NCBI GenBank assembly: GCA_950295325.1
Contig: OX485803.1
Span: 27,030,001 to 27,094,000 of the forward strand
Direction: 5' to 3'
From: Polytrichum commune
Taxonomy: Eukaryota > Streptophyta > Polytrichopsida > Polytrichales > Polytrichaceae
Length of the DNA stretch: 64,000 nt
Position 1 is the first letter of the stretch, and each line of letters opens with the position of its first letter. Below are positions 45,235-57,720 of this stretch, in pieces. Position numbers and translations under genes: made by a program. The notes under the pieces are model-generated. The model was not told where the DNA came from and searched no databases. It saw only the letters and a program-made list of their open reading frames with translations.

Positions 45235-46047
45235 GGGGGGGGGGGGGGTAGGCACGTGGGCTACCTAGACCCAAATGTATAACTTAGCCCACGAAGCCAT
45301 GGAAATCAATATAGCAATCCGATTGCGTAAGGGAAGGCACTGACCGTGGTGCCATTTGTTGCGGAATGCAAGGGCGCAAAACACTCCCAATTCACCAACT
45401 TGGGTATCTCCGACATTTAAAAGAGTCAATGGGAGGTGACAAAAATGTTGAAACCCTCAAGGCCTCATTGGGACCGAGATTTTGCATGCTCCGGGAGCTC
45501 GGAAGCCTAGGGTTTTGTGGCGTGAGGGACCGAGTCTCTCCCTCTTTCTCTCTCCCTCTCTCTCTCTCTCTTCCTCTTTCCCCCTTAGCTTCGCCTTCGA
45601 CCAAAGGGGAGGGACTTGCGGAGTTTTCCGCCATGGCTATGGGTGGTGAACGGAAGAGGGGGGGGGGGGGGGGTCAAACCAACCACGGCTCGTGCTTCAT
45701 GAAGTCTAGGTAAACTCATTCGTCACGGATGAACGGTCTCCGGTGAAAACAAATCCTATATAAGCGGAGGGCCATATCGTTCCAACCGAACCTCACCAAA
45801 CGAGATTAAGATCTCGTATATTCATTTAATGGTCATATTACTACACTCCCTTTCATGCTATACCAATTGTTCACTACGCTTTCATCTCCCCCCCTCTCCC
45901 CCCCTCCACGGACGAGGTTCACCTAGTCACCTCAAAGATTTCGCCATCCATCCATCCAACCAACCAACCAACCAACCATGGTGGCAATTTGGGCGTGTGT
46001 CGGAAAACCAATGGATGGACGGAGGGAGTGAGGGGGGGGGGGGGGGG
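45235..46047 (+). repeat. cluster of long poly-G runs
   Basis: G runs of 14 (45235-45248), 16 (45658-45673) and 16 (46032-46047) bases occur within 0.8 kb, together with (TC)n at about 45537-45580 and (CCAA)n at about 45958-45978. The surrounding 45.3-46.5 kb is GC-richer than its flanks and has several overlapping open frames of low-complexity composition that I do not regard as genes. Confidence 0.8.
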
Positions 46048-46689
46048 TCGCCGGATGAACGGAGGGTGGATGGCACCCACCAATCATGGGTTTCCTTTTT
46101 TTCCCTTTCTCCTCGAGGGAGGCGGCCTCGGAGGAACCGAAACCGTGAGCCGGGTCAAAAGGTTGGTGGTCACCTTGTCCATGGCCTTTTTGTCCTTTGC
46201 GCCTCCCCAAGCTTTGTCCCCGGCGGAAGGACTAGGGAAGGGGTCGGCGAGGGGGGGGCCCACGAGGTGGCATATAGTATAGGCGTTGCCTCACTATTAT
46301 TTTATCGGCCGAAGAAGGAGGGTAGTACATGGTGTACCCAAGAATTCAACCTGCCCAATGCATTGGCCACACCAATGCCAATGTTCGAATGAATCATGGA
46401 TGTCCTTTCTCCACATACACACAATATATATTCACACTAGGTACTAGGCCCCGCCCGGCCCCGCCCCACCCGCTTCGCATACTCCTAGCATGGGCCCATC
46501 ATCTTCGTACACTCTACTCCCATGTAGAAAATGGCATCATCTAAAATATCTTAACTTGTATTTTTGGTGTATCGTGTATATCCGATAAGTGGAGCAAATA
46601 CACCTTGAGAGAGAGAGACAGAGTTCATGAGCTGAGCGAGAATCCATTCCATGTAGCGGATTAGGACGAAACCGTGTCCCGGGACATTT

Positions 46690-46850
46690 TTGGGCATAAT
46701 CAGTCAAAACCCTAGTTCAACCGGTTACATGTTGTGATCTTGCGGTTCTTCTTTTGTTTATTTGAGGTATATTCTATATATTTGTCTAGAATGATGGGTG
46801 ATTTTCATGAAGTTGTGAACTTCAACTGGTTATTTCTCAAACTCGACCGG
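46690..46850 (-). repeat. dispersed repeat family 2, copy C (inverted)
   Basis: The reverse complement matches 23689-23870, including ggttgaac...accggttacatgttgtgat and the tatagaata segment. Confidence 0.5.
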
Positions 46851-46940
46851 TTCATCCATGACTGCATCATTTATGGTATTAGTGTCATGCACACTATTTG
46901 CGAAGGGCGTAATCTAGATGCCTAGAGGTCTCAAAGTGTC

Positions 46941-47450
46941 GTGCCTGCTAATTGTCAATATGATTTCATTCGTCAACATAAGTAACTTCTTTAAGTGAGA
47001 AAGTATCTACATTATGATATTTAATATGGCACATTGGGATACGTTAGCTAATAGTGTTGCGTTTTAGTATACAAGGGAGGATAATCACGAGTGTTCTAAT
47101 GACCAATGTTATGCCTGCTAATTGTCAATATGATTCCATTCGTCAACATGCGTAATGTCTTTAAGTGAGAAAATATCTACATTATGACATTTTGAATGGC
47201 ACATTGGGATACGTTAGCTGATAGTGTCGCGTTTTAGTACGCAAGGGAGGATAATCATGAGTGTACTAATGACCAGTGTCATGCCCTCTAATTGTCAATA
47301 TGATTCCATTCGTCAACATAAGCAACTTCTTTAAGTGAGAAAATATCTACATTATGACATTTTGAGTGGCACATTGGGATACGTTAATTGATAGTCTTGC
47401 GTTTTAGTATGGAGGGAGGATAATTATGAACGTACTAACGACCAATGTCA
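46941..47450 (+). repeat. three tandem 170-bp units
   Basis: Units start at 46941, 47111 and 47281 with rtgcctgctaattgtcaata (third: atgccctcta) and are more than about 90 percent alike by eye, with a spacing of exactly 170 bp. Each ends in ggataatcaYgagtgtNctaatgaccaatgt. A shorter degenerate repeat of the unit end (aatgtcatttgtttaca) follows twice to about 47525. Not coding. Confidence 0.85.
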
Positions 47451-47525
47451 TTTGTTTACATTTTGGTGTGCCACATGAAGATATTATCGAGCATACTAAT
47501 GGCGAATGTCATTTGTTTACACTTC

Positions 47526-48112
47526 AGTCAATTGGTAGATCGTTACGTAACATAGGCATGCAACTCATAACACTATCAAACATACTCATGCCAAGATATT
47601 AGTAAGTACACTTGAACGCCGAGTGCCACGAGTTGACATTTATGGTGAAGTTGTTAATCATCAACGTAACCTATCATACACCTCAAAATAGGGTAAGTGA
47701 TACTATTACACACGTGACACAATGCCATAAATAGTGTAGTGGTCATGTTCATTTGTACGTAAAGTGTTGAAGATTGGCCAGTTTAACACCTCGAGGTCGC
47801 AAGTGGTACTACTAATACCTATAATAAAAATTAATTGTTAGTATCCAATTTGGAGTCATTTGAATCCAAGAGAGAATTGCAAACGATGATTTTATAAACT
47901 ATATCGACGTGGGTTAGACAAATAGAAGTATCATTAATCATCGTGTAGTTAGTTTACAGGCAATCTAATAGAACAAAAGCAAATCCACTTTATGTTAAAG
48001 CTACTAACTTGCTATCATGTTTGGCTGGCTTATAAATAAAGATTGCACAAGGTGGCTCATGATACCCATTGAGGGAGGCAATCAAAACTTAGCCTTCCCA
48101 AGTTTGTTGTTA
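47526..48112. other. intergenic, no gene seen
   Basis: AT-rich spacer between the 170-bp tandem units and a SINE. Confidence 0.4.
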
Positions 48113-48301
48113 TTTGGTCCGAGATGATCTTAAACTACTGGATGATGGTGGAGAGATACCAAATCTCAAGGAAGAGGTTGGCGGTTTGAATCCTGATTGT
48201 GAAATCTCCTCTCTACTTGACGGAAATCTTGTCAGGTGATCAACTACCTCCTGTGTTTTGGCGTTGGCATGTCGGCCTTCTGTCTCAAAAAGGGAAGAAA
48301 G
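48113..48301 (+). mobile_element. tRNA-derived SINE copy 3 with 13-bp target duplication
   Basis: The body starts after ttatttggtccgagatgatc, carries a good B box ggtttgaatcc at about 48182, then ctctacttgacgg and a degenerate A-rich 3' tail (tctcaaaaagggaagaaag). It is flanked by AAGTTTGTTGTTA at 48100-48112 and 48302-48314. Same family as 9229-9387 and 7336-7455, about 25 percent diverged by eye. Confidence 0.75.
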
Positions 48302-48314
48302 AAGTTTGTTGTTA

Positions 48315-49740
48315 ATACATTCAAGTGTAGCTTCACTAGATGTGGGGAATATCTGGTAATACTCGGTGGAATGTCATTCCACAAAACGTTATTATGGATC
48401 TGAATAATGTTATGTATGTTCGGGTTTGTGACATTAGTTTAGCTATATATGTTGTTGGTTTTAAATGGTAATCTTTGTGCTACCATGTTTCTTAGTGTTT
48501 TCAACCCGGTAGGTGGCACGGAACTTGACCGGGGTGGACGATGGAAAATTATCCGATTGATAGTCTTCTTATTTTCCTTGTTTGGTAAACAACTACTACA
48601 ATTACTACTTGGGACACTTTTTGATAAGAAATACAATAATGTATGCGTATGTAGGGAGATAGGCCTTTGTGTGGAGGACCCAATAGTGGGAGCTTCAAAC
48701 CTCGAAGGACAAATCCAAATCCCATGGGAACTTCGAGGTTAAGTTGCCTAAGGTTGGAAGAAAAATCAGATGAGTAACCTTCGTGTCACTTGATTTTAAG
48801 TGCATCTTATCACACACGTTCCACCCAATTAGAGTAGGAATATCCAAGTGAACTGGACATTTCAACCAATCGTGTGAGAACCTAGCGGCTCGACCTTGAA
48901 GGAGATAGGTGCCAGTTGGTTTGTCCGTGCTTGTTTAAGGTGTTCAGCTATGAAAAGAAACAAATGCCACTCTAAGTTTCACGATGCATGTTTTAAGATC
49001 ACATATATACTTCAACCATATTCAAGATGAAGCAATGTCATCTTTGTTCACATCGGTGGCAAACATCCGTGTAATATTTATATTCTCTTGGTATTTGAGG
49101 TTTCATGATCAAACATTTGTTTTTTAAACTTGTCAACATACACCTCCCAATAATCTTTTAGGTGCTATATACTATAGTTTTTATGTATTTTTTGGCACAA
49201 ATTGAAGATTCAATTGCAAGGAAAGGAACGAAAACATAGCCACCTTGTGAGAAACATCACAACCCAAAAAGAAATCAAGTAATAATCTACATTGTGATTT
49301 TAACAACTCTCTAGACTTAGTTATCCTGATTGCAATCTTATCATTGAGCCGACTAAAGAAAGCATATACATGTTTATGCTTTATCTATATATTATTTCAA
49401 ATTTCAAAGTTGCATATTTCCAACAACAACGCCTTAAACGATGGAAATGAATAATGCCGCCCATGTTCTTAGTGTGACGAGTAAACAAGTTACTCGCAAT
49501 ATCTCAATACTCGTAATCATTTGTGAATATTCTCTAAAGTAATGAGTGCAACGTATGCCCGGTCGAGTCAAAAAACCTGCATATATCCCAAAACAACTAT
49601 GGTGGATATTCCTCAAGGCCTTTGTGAGAAACGACTTCCCGTAAGTGGAGGCATGCTTTAGCCACTCGGTATCAAAGGTTGTGAGATGGCGATGAGAACC
49701 GTGGACATACGTTAAGGTATGTGGGTGTTATTTGGTCCGG
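48315..49740. other. intergenic, no gene seen
   Basis: AT-rich; no coding, RNA or transposon signal recognised. Confidence 0.4.
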
Positions 49741-50090
49741 TTTCATGTTCTCCAACTTCTACCGATTAGATTCCCACAACAAAACTCTCGTTGCATTAGC
49801 AAATCTATGATGAAACATCTTCAAAAAACGGATTGAGAATCAAACCTCCCCTGATTTAGTTACGGTTATCGGAAGTGCATGTTTGTTGATATCTTCACTG
49901 GATGTATAGGTTCTCCCGATTGTGTTCATTGTTGCGTGTAGAATAGTTATTAATATTTGAAGACGCAGTCCAATCCCTTTTAAACATGTGCCTTTGTAAT
50001 GTTCGTGCTTTGATCCTCAACAAACCACATACCAATCAAATCTAAGGGTCCAATTTAGAAAACGAACCACTCAAAACCCATCTACCTTAC
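49741..50090 (+). repeat. dispersed repeat family 1, copy B
   Basis: Matches 213-563. At the position where MITE A interrupts copy A, this copy reads ctaccttacgtg, an empty-site form on the left side of the insertion. Confidence 0.65.
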
Positions 50091-53000
50091 GTGAATCACA
50101 CTCATAATCATCCTCTCAAACAATAGGAGCATAGTTGAGGATGTTGGACTAGCTTCATTTTTTATTGGGTCTTGTTGATAATTGCAAGAGGTGTTACACA
50201 TCATAGCATGTGACTTTTGGACCCGTGAAAATAAACAAATTTCAAAAGTGTTGATTATAGGTGTGTTCAAAACCAAACTTAGATTCTCATGTTCAACCCG
50301 CGTTCATTTGAGGTAAAGAAATGTAGAATCACTATTGGTTAAGGGTCAAAACTTGGTGTAGTTACCATGTGTAACACTCAATCTACCAAGCATGATTGTT
50401 CGGTCATTTTGGGTGATAGAGGTCATCCATTTTTAGAAGTGGCATTGCTTGCAAGGTTAAAAGTCGTTTATACTATGTGCGGGTTTAACATTAAAAGGTT
50501 TGTTGCACTCCAAAATTTCAATGGAGGTGATGTATGTCAAAGCCTTGTAAGAGTTAACCCCTAGAAAACTCGGGGGATTGACCTCAAAGCAAAGATACAC
50601 CATAAAAGCATGACTTGAAGACCGAGTTCGAAGCTGAGCTATAAAGCAACGGATAAATTATGGGTTTCATCCGCATTGATGGAACAAGCACTAATGTCGA
50701 TGATCTACACCGATTTATATATATTTTTAACTTTCATTCCTCTTGGAAATTGAACACAACTCAATTATAAGTCGATCGAATTCACTCGTATTTTTAGTTC
50801 GATTGGCCAAATATCCTAGAGGATGCTCTATTTCATCTTCCTTAGTGCCAAATATATACTTTCCACTCGGGATTCAAGGGGTCTCGTCCAATGTAAGAGT
50901 GGCACGATACGAGGAGATTTTTCTTCTTCTTCTATACTTATTGTCGGAATAGAGAGGCCTCTACGTAGATCATTGAATCAAAGATGCAGCTACAAAGCAT
51001 CTGCAAAAGTGATGAGTTCGAGGACGTTGGAAGATAAAAAAGGGGGTCAAGCAATACCATGTCCAAAATTAGGCAACTCAAGCACATCCCTACATGTGAG
51101 AGGGAAATCGGGTTGGCTACCCTAAGTTGAGTGTTACATCATGGAAATAACACAAAACAAGGCCAACTGTGTATAAATTCGGTTTGTCCCCAATTTGAGT
51201 GCCGGGTAAATGGGGTTGGCCAATTTTGATGCTTTCCCGAACCCCGATGCCAAAAGGCCACCCAAAATCCCTCCGCCACCGGCCCCGGCACGACACCGTG
51301 ACCTAATACAAAGTGCGTTATATACCATCACCTATGGAAAGTAAGTGTTGCATTCCACCACCGAAACTTTGGCATAGAAAAACGACCGTTCCCCTTGACT
51401 AAGCGTGCCCTAAGTTCCGTTCTTGCAATTGAATTTTCAATTTGTGCCAAAGAGAGAGAGAGAGAGACTACTAGTGCCCTAAACCTAAGTTTTGTGCCAT
51501 TGTGGCGTGAAATGGACCCCACGACGACCATGTACATCCAAGTGCATGCATAGATGATCTCTTGGTATTAATCCTAAATCCACGAGTAACTCAAAATGAC
51601 CAATTTTTTTTAATGGTTTTTGTTTCGAATGAGACCTTTGACTTTTTTAGAGGGGGTGACATTATTTGTGACATTATTAATGAATTTCAATTTTCACCCA
51701 ACACCCCAAATTTCATTGGATTTGGACAAAACCTCGGCCTTGTGGAAATTTTCAAAGTCATCCAACGCCCTGAATTCCATTGGACTTGGACTAAACCTTG
51801 TGATAGACTAGGAAATGTGTCGCATAAGATAAACAACACTCGTATGTACTTGGAAAACTATAAACATCTGCAGGGATTTAGTTTAGTTTATGTTTCAGAT
51901 ATCTACCGTTGGGATTGGTAATTGGAGTTTTTGAAGTTGTTTAAAATTGGATGTAAAACGGAGTGTTACACATTCCAATGGCTCTCAAAATGCATTCGGT
52001 GCAAACATAAAAATTTGAAGCCTCAGAGGTTCACAATTTGGTTAGAAATTTTATGCAAAAAGTTTCATCCCAAATGGAACTCATCCTGTCATCAGTTGAT
52101 GACATCAGTAGGGTTAAAGTTCATTTTCAATCATATACCATATTCATTACACCTTCACATATGTAGTAGTTTCTCATTCACATTGCCACATGAACAGTTG
52201 GTATGTTTTTGGATAGCTCATACAAAGGCTAATATCGTATATGTACAGTTGGATTCTAAAAAACACCTACAAATTGAGTCCTAAATTATCTCTCTTAGAA
52301 ATAATGATTTGAGGTCAATTGTGAGGAGAATGGTGCTTAGGGATTCAGGGGCGAAGTGTTTATTGGACTTCTTTGTCAATCGTTCATTGTGTGTTGGAGA
52401 GGGAGGAAACTACAAGAGAAGCTTCTAATTTGGTGGCTCCAAGGTGCATATGTATAAAGAACTCCTTCTTCGAGAAAACTGAAAGGTGAAAACCAAACGA
52501 TTGTTTAATCCATATGTTAAAACTTGTTGAACCACCTCCTACACTAATAATGATATTTAGAGTCATATGATATTTTATGTCACTATGGTAACTTTTATGG
52601 ATGACACTTCTTATGAATAAGTTTACAAATATCTGTCATGGATGATGGATGAGTTCATCCATATGCCCAAACCCTACCTTCTTTTGTCAGCAACTTGTGA
52701 TGAAATATTGTCATTGATGATTAAAAATTGGACGAAAAATCACTTAATAAGTGACTGTAACTGCAACAATGTAAATCTATAATCGCCCAAATCTAAATAA
52801 TGTTGGGTTAGTGTTTAGCAATGAGGACAATATACCGTGGTTCACAATTAGTATTGAGCAAGACAATTAAAATTGGCGACACTAAATATCACATTTAGTG
52901 TAGCTCTCTTTCTTGAATTCCACTATGCCTTCGTATCCTTTGATCGACACCCACCTCTTTGAAATGGACCCCCACCACTATTACCGAAGTAAACGGGAGT

Positions 53001-54904
53001 CCACTAAAAACCCGACCCCACAAACTCTCAAGTGGGCTATGTATGCAACATGGAACGGGCCCCTGTAGACTGATTCGGGGCCTCGAGTGCTAATCATGAG
53101 TCCGTATAGTACATTAACATGCATGCTATAAGATAATCCGAATGCGTTGTCACCTCGGGGTACTGGTGGTGGGGGCCCAACTCAAAGAGGCGGATGTCTA
53201 GCTGTGGCCGTCCACCTATAAGCTCAACCGTTGCTTACAACATCGCCTAGCTAGAAGGGAGGGAAGAAAATATCTCACGTAGTGTCATGCCACGTGGGCC
53301 AATTCTCCCTAGTAATACTTGTATTCATAAACATTGTAGTGTGCATGGTAAGTGATGACGTGGAGCTTGGAAGCGGAAGGAAGGAAGGGTGTATGAATGA
53401 ATGAATGAATGAGTGAGTAGTGGAGTCCGTTTGACCCCAACAACGGGCAAGATCAATAATGTGGGGAATGTGTCAATTTTCGCCATGAAAAATGGGGGCA
53501 ACAATAGCCCGAATATTCCATGTGGAAATTGGGCCAAATCCATTTCCCTTTTCCCCACATTGTATAGTAAGCTTGCTAGCCTGGCAAAATGAGGCCGTTT
53601 GGGGGAAAACAACAACAACGCCAGTTATGGCCCACAAAGGCGCCCACCCCATTGGCGGACAGGAATATGAACATTATGGAAGGGGGCGGGGGGCGGGGCT
53701 ATTATTAATAACGCCCCCCCTATCTTGCCACCATTGAACCGGCTCCACATCCCCAGAAATACTAAATACTCACTCACCCAGGTCCCGTGACCTCATCTAC
53801 GATCCAGGTCCTCAGCCGGTTGATGCTCCGTGGACAAGGTCCCATGCGAGGTCCCCAAACTGCCCCCGGGTCCCACGGCAGGTCTTGAACCCCCCCCCCT
53901 TTCCCCTTTCTTCTTCTTCTTCTTCTTCTTCCCCACCCCACCCCAACCCCTTGATTAGCCCCAAAACATTGACCCGTTCTTCCGCACTGGACTCCGAACG
54001 GCGAAACACGTTACTTTGAACGGTGAAAGGAAACACATATTACGGTGCCTTGTGGTTCATGCTCCAAGCCTCTCTCTCTCCTTCATTGCTTTTTCTAATA
54101 CAAAACTCGGCCTAGTCTTATTGCAAGATGTGTCGAAGAGAGTATTGTTACCTCCCCCACATGACAAGAACAATAACATAGTGCATCTTTGTGTTGTTTC
54201 CTAGGTTTGTTATGAGTGCATCTTACTTTCAGCAACACAACCACCACAAACTGCTTCACCCACCGATAGAATGAACAGTGAAACCACACGGAGACGTTGA
54301 CATTGTTGTTACCGCCTACTATTCCCATCGTTGATTATAAAACCTTGGAGGCGACACCGACCTTCTGAGCCAGCTTTTGTTCGTGATAGCCACCTCTGTA
54401 GGCCACATGGCACACACTGCCGGGTATACAAACATGCTATCTAGAGTAGAGGCGCCCATAACCGATCACTCGAGAGATTTTGTGCCAAATATGGAGAAGT
54501 ATAAGGTGGTGCAAAATTTTCACATGTAGGAAGATAGAACTAAGGAGGATTCCTTAAATTGAGATTATTATGAATGTTGAAAGCCAAAAGTTGACCCGAA
54601 CGTATTACCGATGTCTAGAGTATGACATAACCGCTTATTTTAACTTCTCACTCCTCCTCGCGTCAACACTCAAAACTAGGACATGTGTCATGGCACTATT
54701 GATTTTGGCATGATCAACCAATCCCAGTTTGATCGGAATTCTAGTACCCTATGGAATGCCAGATGAGGCCCTGATCGGGAATAGGTGCCTCTACCATAAA
54801 CAACGTCAACCAAGGGCCAATCAAGGGATTCCTTTGAATGGAAATGCCACCCTAGTGCCCTTGGCTAATCTCTATGAACACACACTACTTATTACCGCTT
54901 GGAA
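50091..54904. other. intergenic, no gene seen
   Basis: Contains microsatellites (TGAA)n at 53393-53417 and C10 plus (TTC)n at 53890-53931. Two adjoining plus-strand frames at 51562-51921 and 51922-52284 (119 and 120 codons) are long for AT-rich DNA, but neither contains a motif I recognise and no splice pattern joins them. Confidence 0.4.
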
Positions 54905-55090
54905 TTGTGTGCCTGATGCTTAGTTAGTATGTTACTTATTTTGAATCAATTCTAGCCCATACTTACGTAATTTTATGTCAATTGCCTGTTCCAAAATTAG
55001 CAAAATTTATGAGTTGTATGTGTGGATCTGTTGATGTAATTGAGCATGTGCGTATGATTATGATAATATCCTTGTGATGTTTAAATGGGA
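54905..55090 (+). repeat. direct repeat, left copy (about 180 bp)
   Basis: Pairs with 55972-56165. Shared pieces: tgcttagt.agtatgttactta, attctagcccat, gtatgattatgataatat/aat and cttg.gatgttta. A third partial match is at about 62838-62880. The pair brackets the hairpin array. Confidence 0.55.
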
Positions 55091-55293
55091 TTGACCGAAA
55101 ATGTTGACCCCTTCCAAACCATGCTCCAAACTATTTTTGTTACCCACTTTATGATATACCTAAATTAAGAGATTTAATATTGGATTACGTAAGAAAGAAC
55201 GACTAACCGTATATTATTATACTTGGCATGTGAGTAGATGGTGTCTGGAGTAAGGTGACTTCAAAGAAAGATAATTGAATAGAGGGTGGTGCA

Positions 55294-55665
55294 CAAGGGC
55301 TAAGACAACTCATGAAGGAATTGTGCATGGGAGTTAGACAACTCCCATTCGAACATCTTTGCATTAAAGTTAGACACCTTTAACTGGGAGTTAGACACCT
55401 CCCTCTGGAAGATCTTTGTGTTGGAGTTAGACAACTCCTAGTGGGTGGATGTTATTCATTGGAGCTAGACAACTCTCAACGATTAAATCTAGTTGGAATT
55501 AGACAATTTCAACTAGAAGAATGGATTAATGAACCATCGAGTTGGAAATAGACAATTCAAGTTAGAGGAATGCACGATTTGATCAAGTTGGAATTAGATA
55601 ATTTCAACTAGAAGAATAGATGAATGCATCAAGTTGGAATTAGACAGTTCTAACCAGCGGATTGT
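55294..55665 (+). repeat. array of ten short palindromic units with AGAC loops
   Basis: The core AGAC (once AGAT) recurs at 55302, 55336, 55372, 55393, 55429, 55467, 55501, 55550, 55596 and 55642. Most cores are flanked by complementary arms: at 55327-55348 a perfect 9-bp stem (ATGGGAGTT) encloses AGAC. Later units use other arms (TTAAAG/CTTTAA, GTTGGAATT/AATTTCAAC), so the stem sequence changes while pairing is largely kept. Spacing is 21-49 bp. No coding frame is conserved. Confidence 0.8.
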
Positions 55666-55971
55666 GATTGAGCCAAAAGATAGAAGATTCACATTAGTAC
55701 CAATGATGGAGCTATGAATACAAGACTTTTACTACATGAGAAATAAAAGGTAAAAGTAGTGTTTTGGCATTAAGAAGAAGCTTGGGGGAGGAGAGAGGAT
55801 CATCTTTTTGTCTCTCCTATGGTCACGTGGTTCAAGCTCACAACAATCTCAATATTGCGATTAAGTTATAAAGCTTTTGTGGTGTACAAAGTTTGAAAGT
55901 TCTCAATATTGATGTCTCATATGCACTCATGCTTGTATTATTCTTGTGTAAAAGAGGAACACGACACTTTG

Positions 55972-56165
55972 GGAATTGTGCACTTAATGCTTAGTAAGTA
56001 TGTTACTTACCGTGATATTAATTCTAGCCCATGTTTAAGTGGATTTATACCAGGTGCCTAATCCAACATTACAAGATGCTTGAGTTGGATGCGAAGATTT
56101 GCCAATCTAATGGGTATGATTATGATAATAATCTTGCAATGTTTAGCTAGTCATGGTTCTACAAA
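55972..56165 (+). repeat. direct repeat, right copy (about 190 bp)
   Basis: Partner of 54905-55090, roughly 70-75 percent alike by eye. It directly precedes the 3' end of the LINE. Confidence 0.5.
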
Positions 56166-56436
56166 GCACTATTATATTTTTTGAATGTCTAACCTTTTGA
56201 ATAAATGTGTCGTGCCATTCATTTCAATCACTTCTAGCCCTATGAACCATCCTCCCAATGAAATGAAATTGATTAAAAGTCCGGAAAGTTGAAAAGGCTA
56301 ATGAGACTAAAAGTACATCATGATGGTTTCAAACCATCTGTTTTTCTATAGTGGTGGAGTGTGGTAGCTTCCGTAAGATAGAGGCTAATGTCAACTTGAT
56401 GGTCTTATTGAAAGAAAAACTCGAGGCTCTCTAGAA

Positions 56437-57265
56437 CTACATTCTCAAATAATGATGGAAACTCATATGTAGTGGGGTTATGTAAGGGACATTCCAACGA
56501 AAAACATGCCTCATTTTCAATTGCTTTATAGGAGCAAAAACGGCAAGGTCTAGTATCTTTGGAAATAGGGGCAATTGTCCATCGTCCAATTTCAATGGCA
56601 AGTCTATGGTGCGAGATATGGTGGGCAACAATGATCTTGCGTTATGGTGGAGTCAATGGTTGCTTCAAGTACAATTCACATTTGTATTTGAGAAATTCCT
56701 AAGGTGAAGGTAATGTAGTTTCTTCCGTGATAGATGAAAAGAGTTCTACATTATAACAAGAAAACATGCCTTGATTTCATCATATGCTATTTTTGATGTG
56801 GTTGGGTTGTCATGGGGTTTCCAACGAGATAGACCACATGATGTCTTCCACATGGTTGTCAATTTGTGCCAAGTGATAAATCCTTGTTCAACAAGGTGAG
56901 GTTGCTTTACTTAATAACTAAGAGGAGGAAAGGTGGGCAAGCCATTGTTAAAAGCCCATTGCAAGGTTGAGAACATGGGAAGTTCTCCAAATCCGGCCAA
57001 CAAAATATGGTAGGTAGTCAAAAGAAAACACTTTGACATGGGACATAATATGCATCTTCTTGACAACCTTCCAACGAGAGTTTTTCAATGTGCCTCCCCA
57101 AATTTCAATGCCATATATGAAAGTACGAAGCACTAAAGCCTTGAATAGATGGGATTTGAGTTCCCAATATGTGACTCTGACTATTGCTTCTCTTGAAGTG
57201 CCCATCAAGGCTTTCATACTTGCGCTTCTTCCCTTTTTACTAAATGGCTCAAAGTACCCATACAA
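56437..57265 (-). pseudogene. LINE ORF2 C-terminal part (thumb and cysteine region)
   Basis: Minus frames carry YGYFEPFSKKGRSASMKALM, then LKSHLFKALVLRTFIYGIEI with WGG, the post-palm region of LINE reverse transcriptases. Further on, DDGQLPLFPKIL is followed (frameshifted) by a C-x-F-C...ENE-x-H/C-F...ECP block. The same terminal block is seen intact in the second copy as LECPIYNSIRDKFP. Confidence 0.65.
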
Positions 57266-57458
57266 CTAAATATCAACCCCAAGGTACTTGTATTCATGGG
57301 TGATCTCAATTTGGTCATTGTCTAGGTAAATTGCCTCTTGGTTTAATTTCCTTTTGTTGCGGCCAAATATCATGATTTAGTCATTGATAAATTGACTTCA
57401 AGGCTTGAAGAAGTGAAATTTTCATCTAGCTTGTTCAAAAGTTTTTTTAGGCTTGCTA

Positions 57459-57720
57459 CTAATTTAGAGTGTAGAACCACATCATCAAAATAAAGAAAAA
57501 TGGCAACTGCCGTGTTAAATCAACACGGAGAATCCATGTCAATCTTGTCCAAATATGTTTCAAGTTCATCATTGTACAACTTGAATAGTATAGGGGAGAG
57601 GGGGCATCCTTGTTTAACACCAATGTTGGACATTGCTTCACCATGTATGTCTCCACTTATTCGTATTTTTTCATAAACTACTGTGCATATGGTTTTTATG
57701 GCATGTTGTAAATGAGGCAA
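57459..57720 (-). pseudogene. LINE reverse transcriptase core fragment
   Basis: GVKQGCPLSPILFKLYNDEL is the RT motif around the conserved QG-P. After a frameshift the next motif reads AIFLYFDDVVLHSK, in which the YxDD box has become FDD preceded by Tyr (Y-F-D-D). The aspartates are kept but the frame is broken, so it is a dead copy. Confidence 0.8.

Noticed and set aside
45366-46392. Plus frames of up to 187 codons, with antisense frames
   Set aside because: They run through poly-G, TC and CCAA tracts. The composition is low complexity and no motif or plausible gene structure is visible.
46941-47450. Centromere satellite array
   Set aside because: Only three units are present and the region carries ordinary repeats on both sides. 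The 170-bp period alone is not enough.
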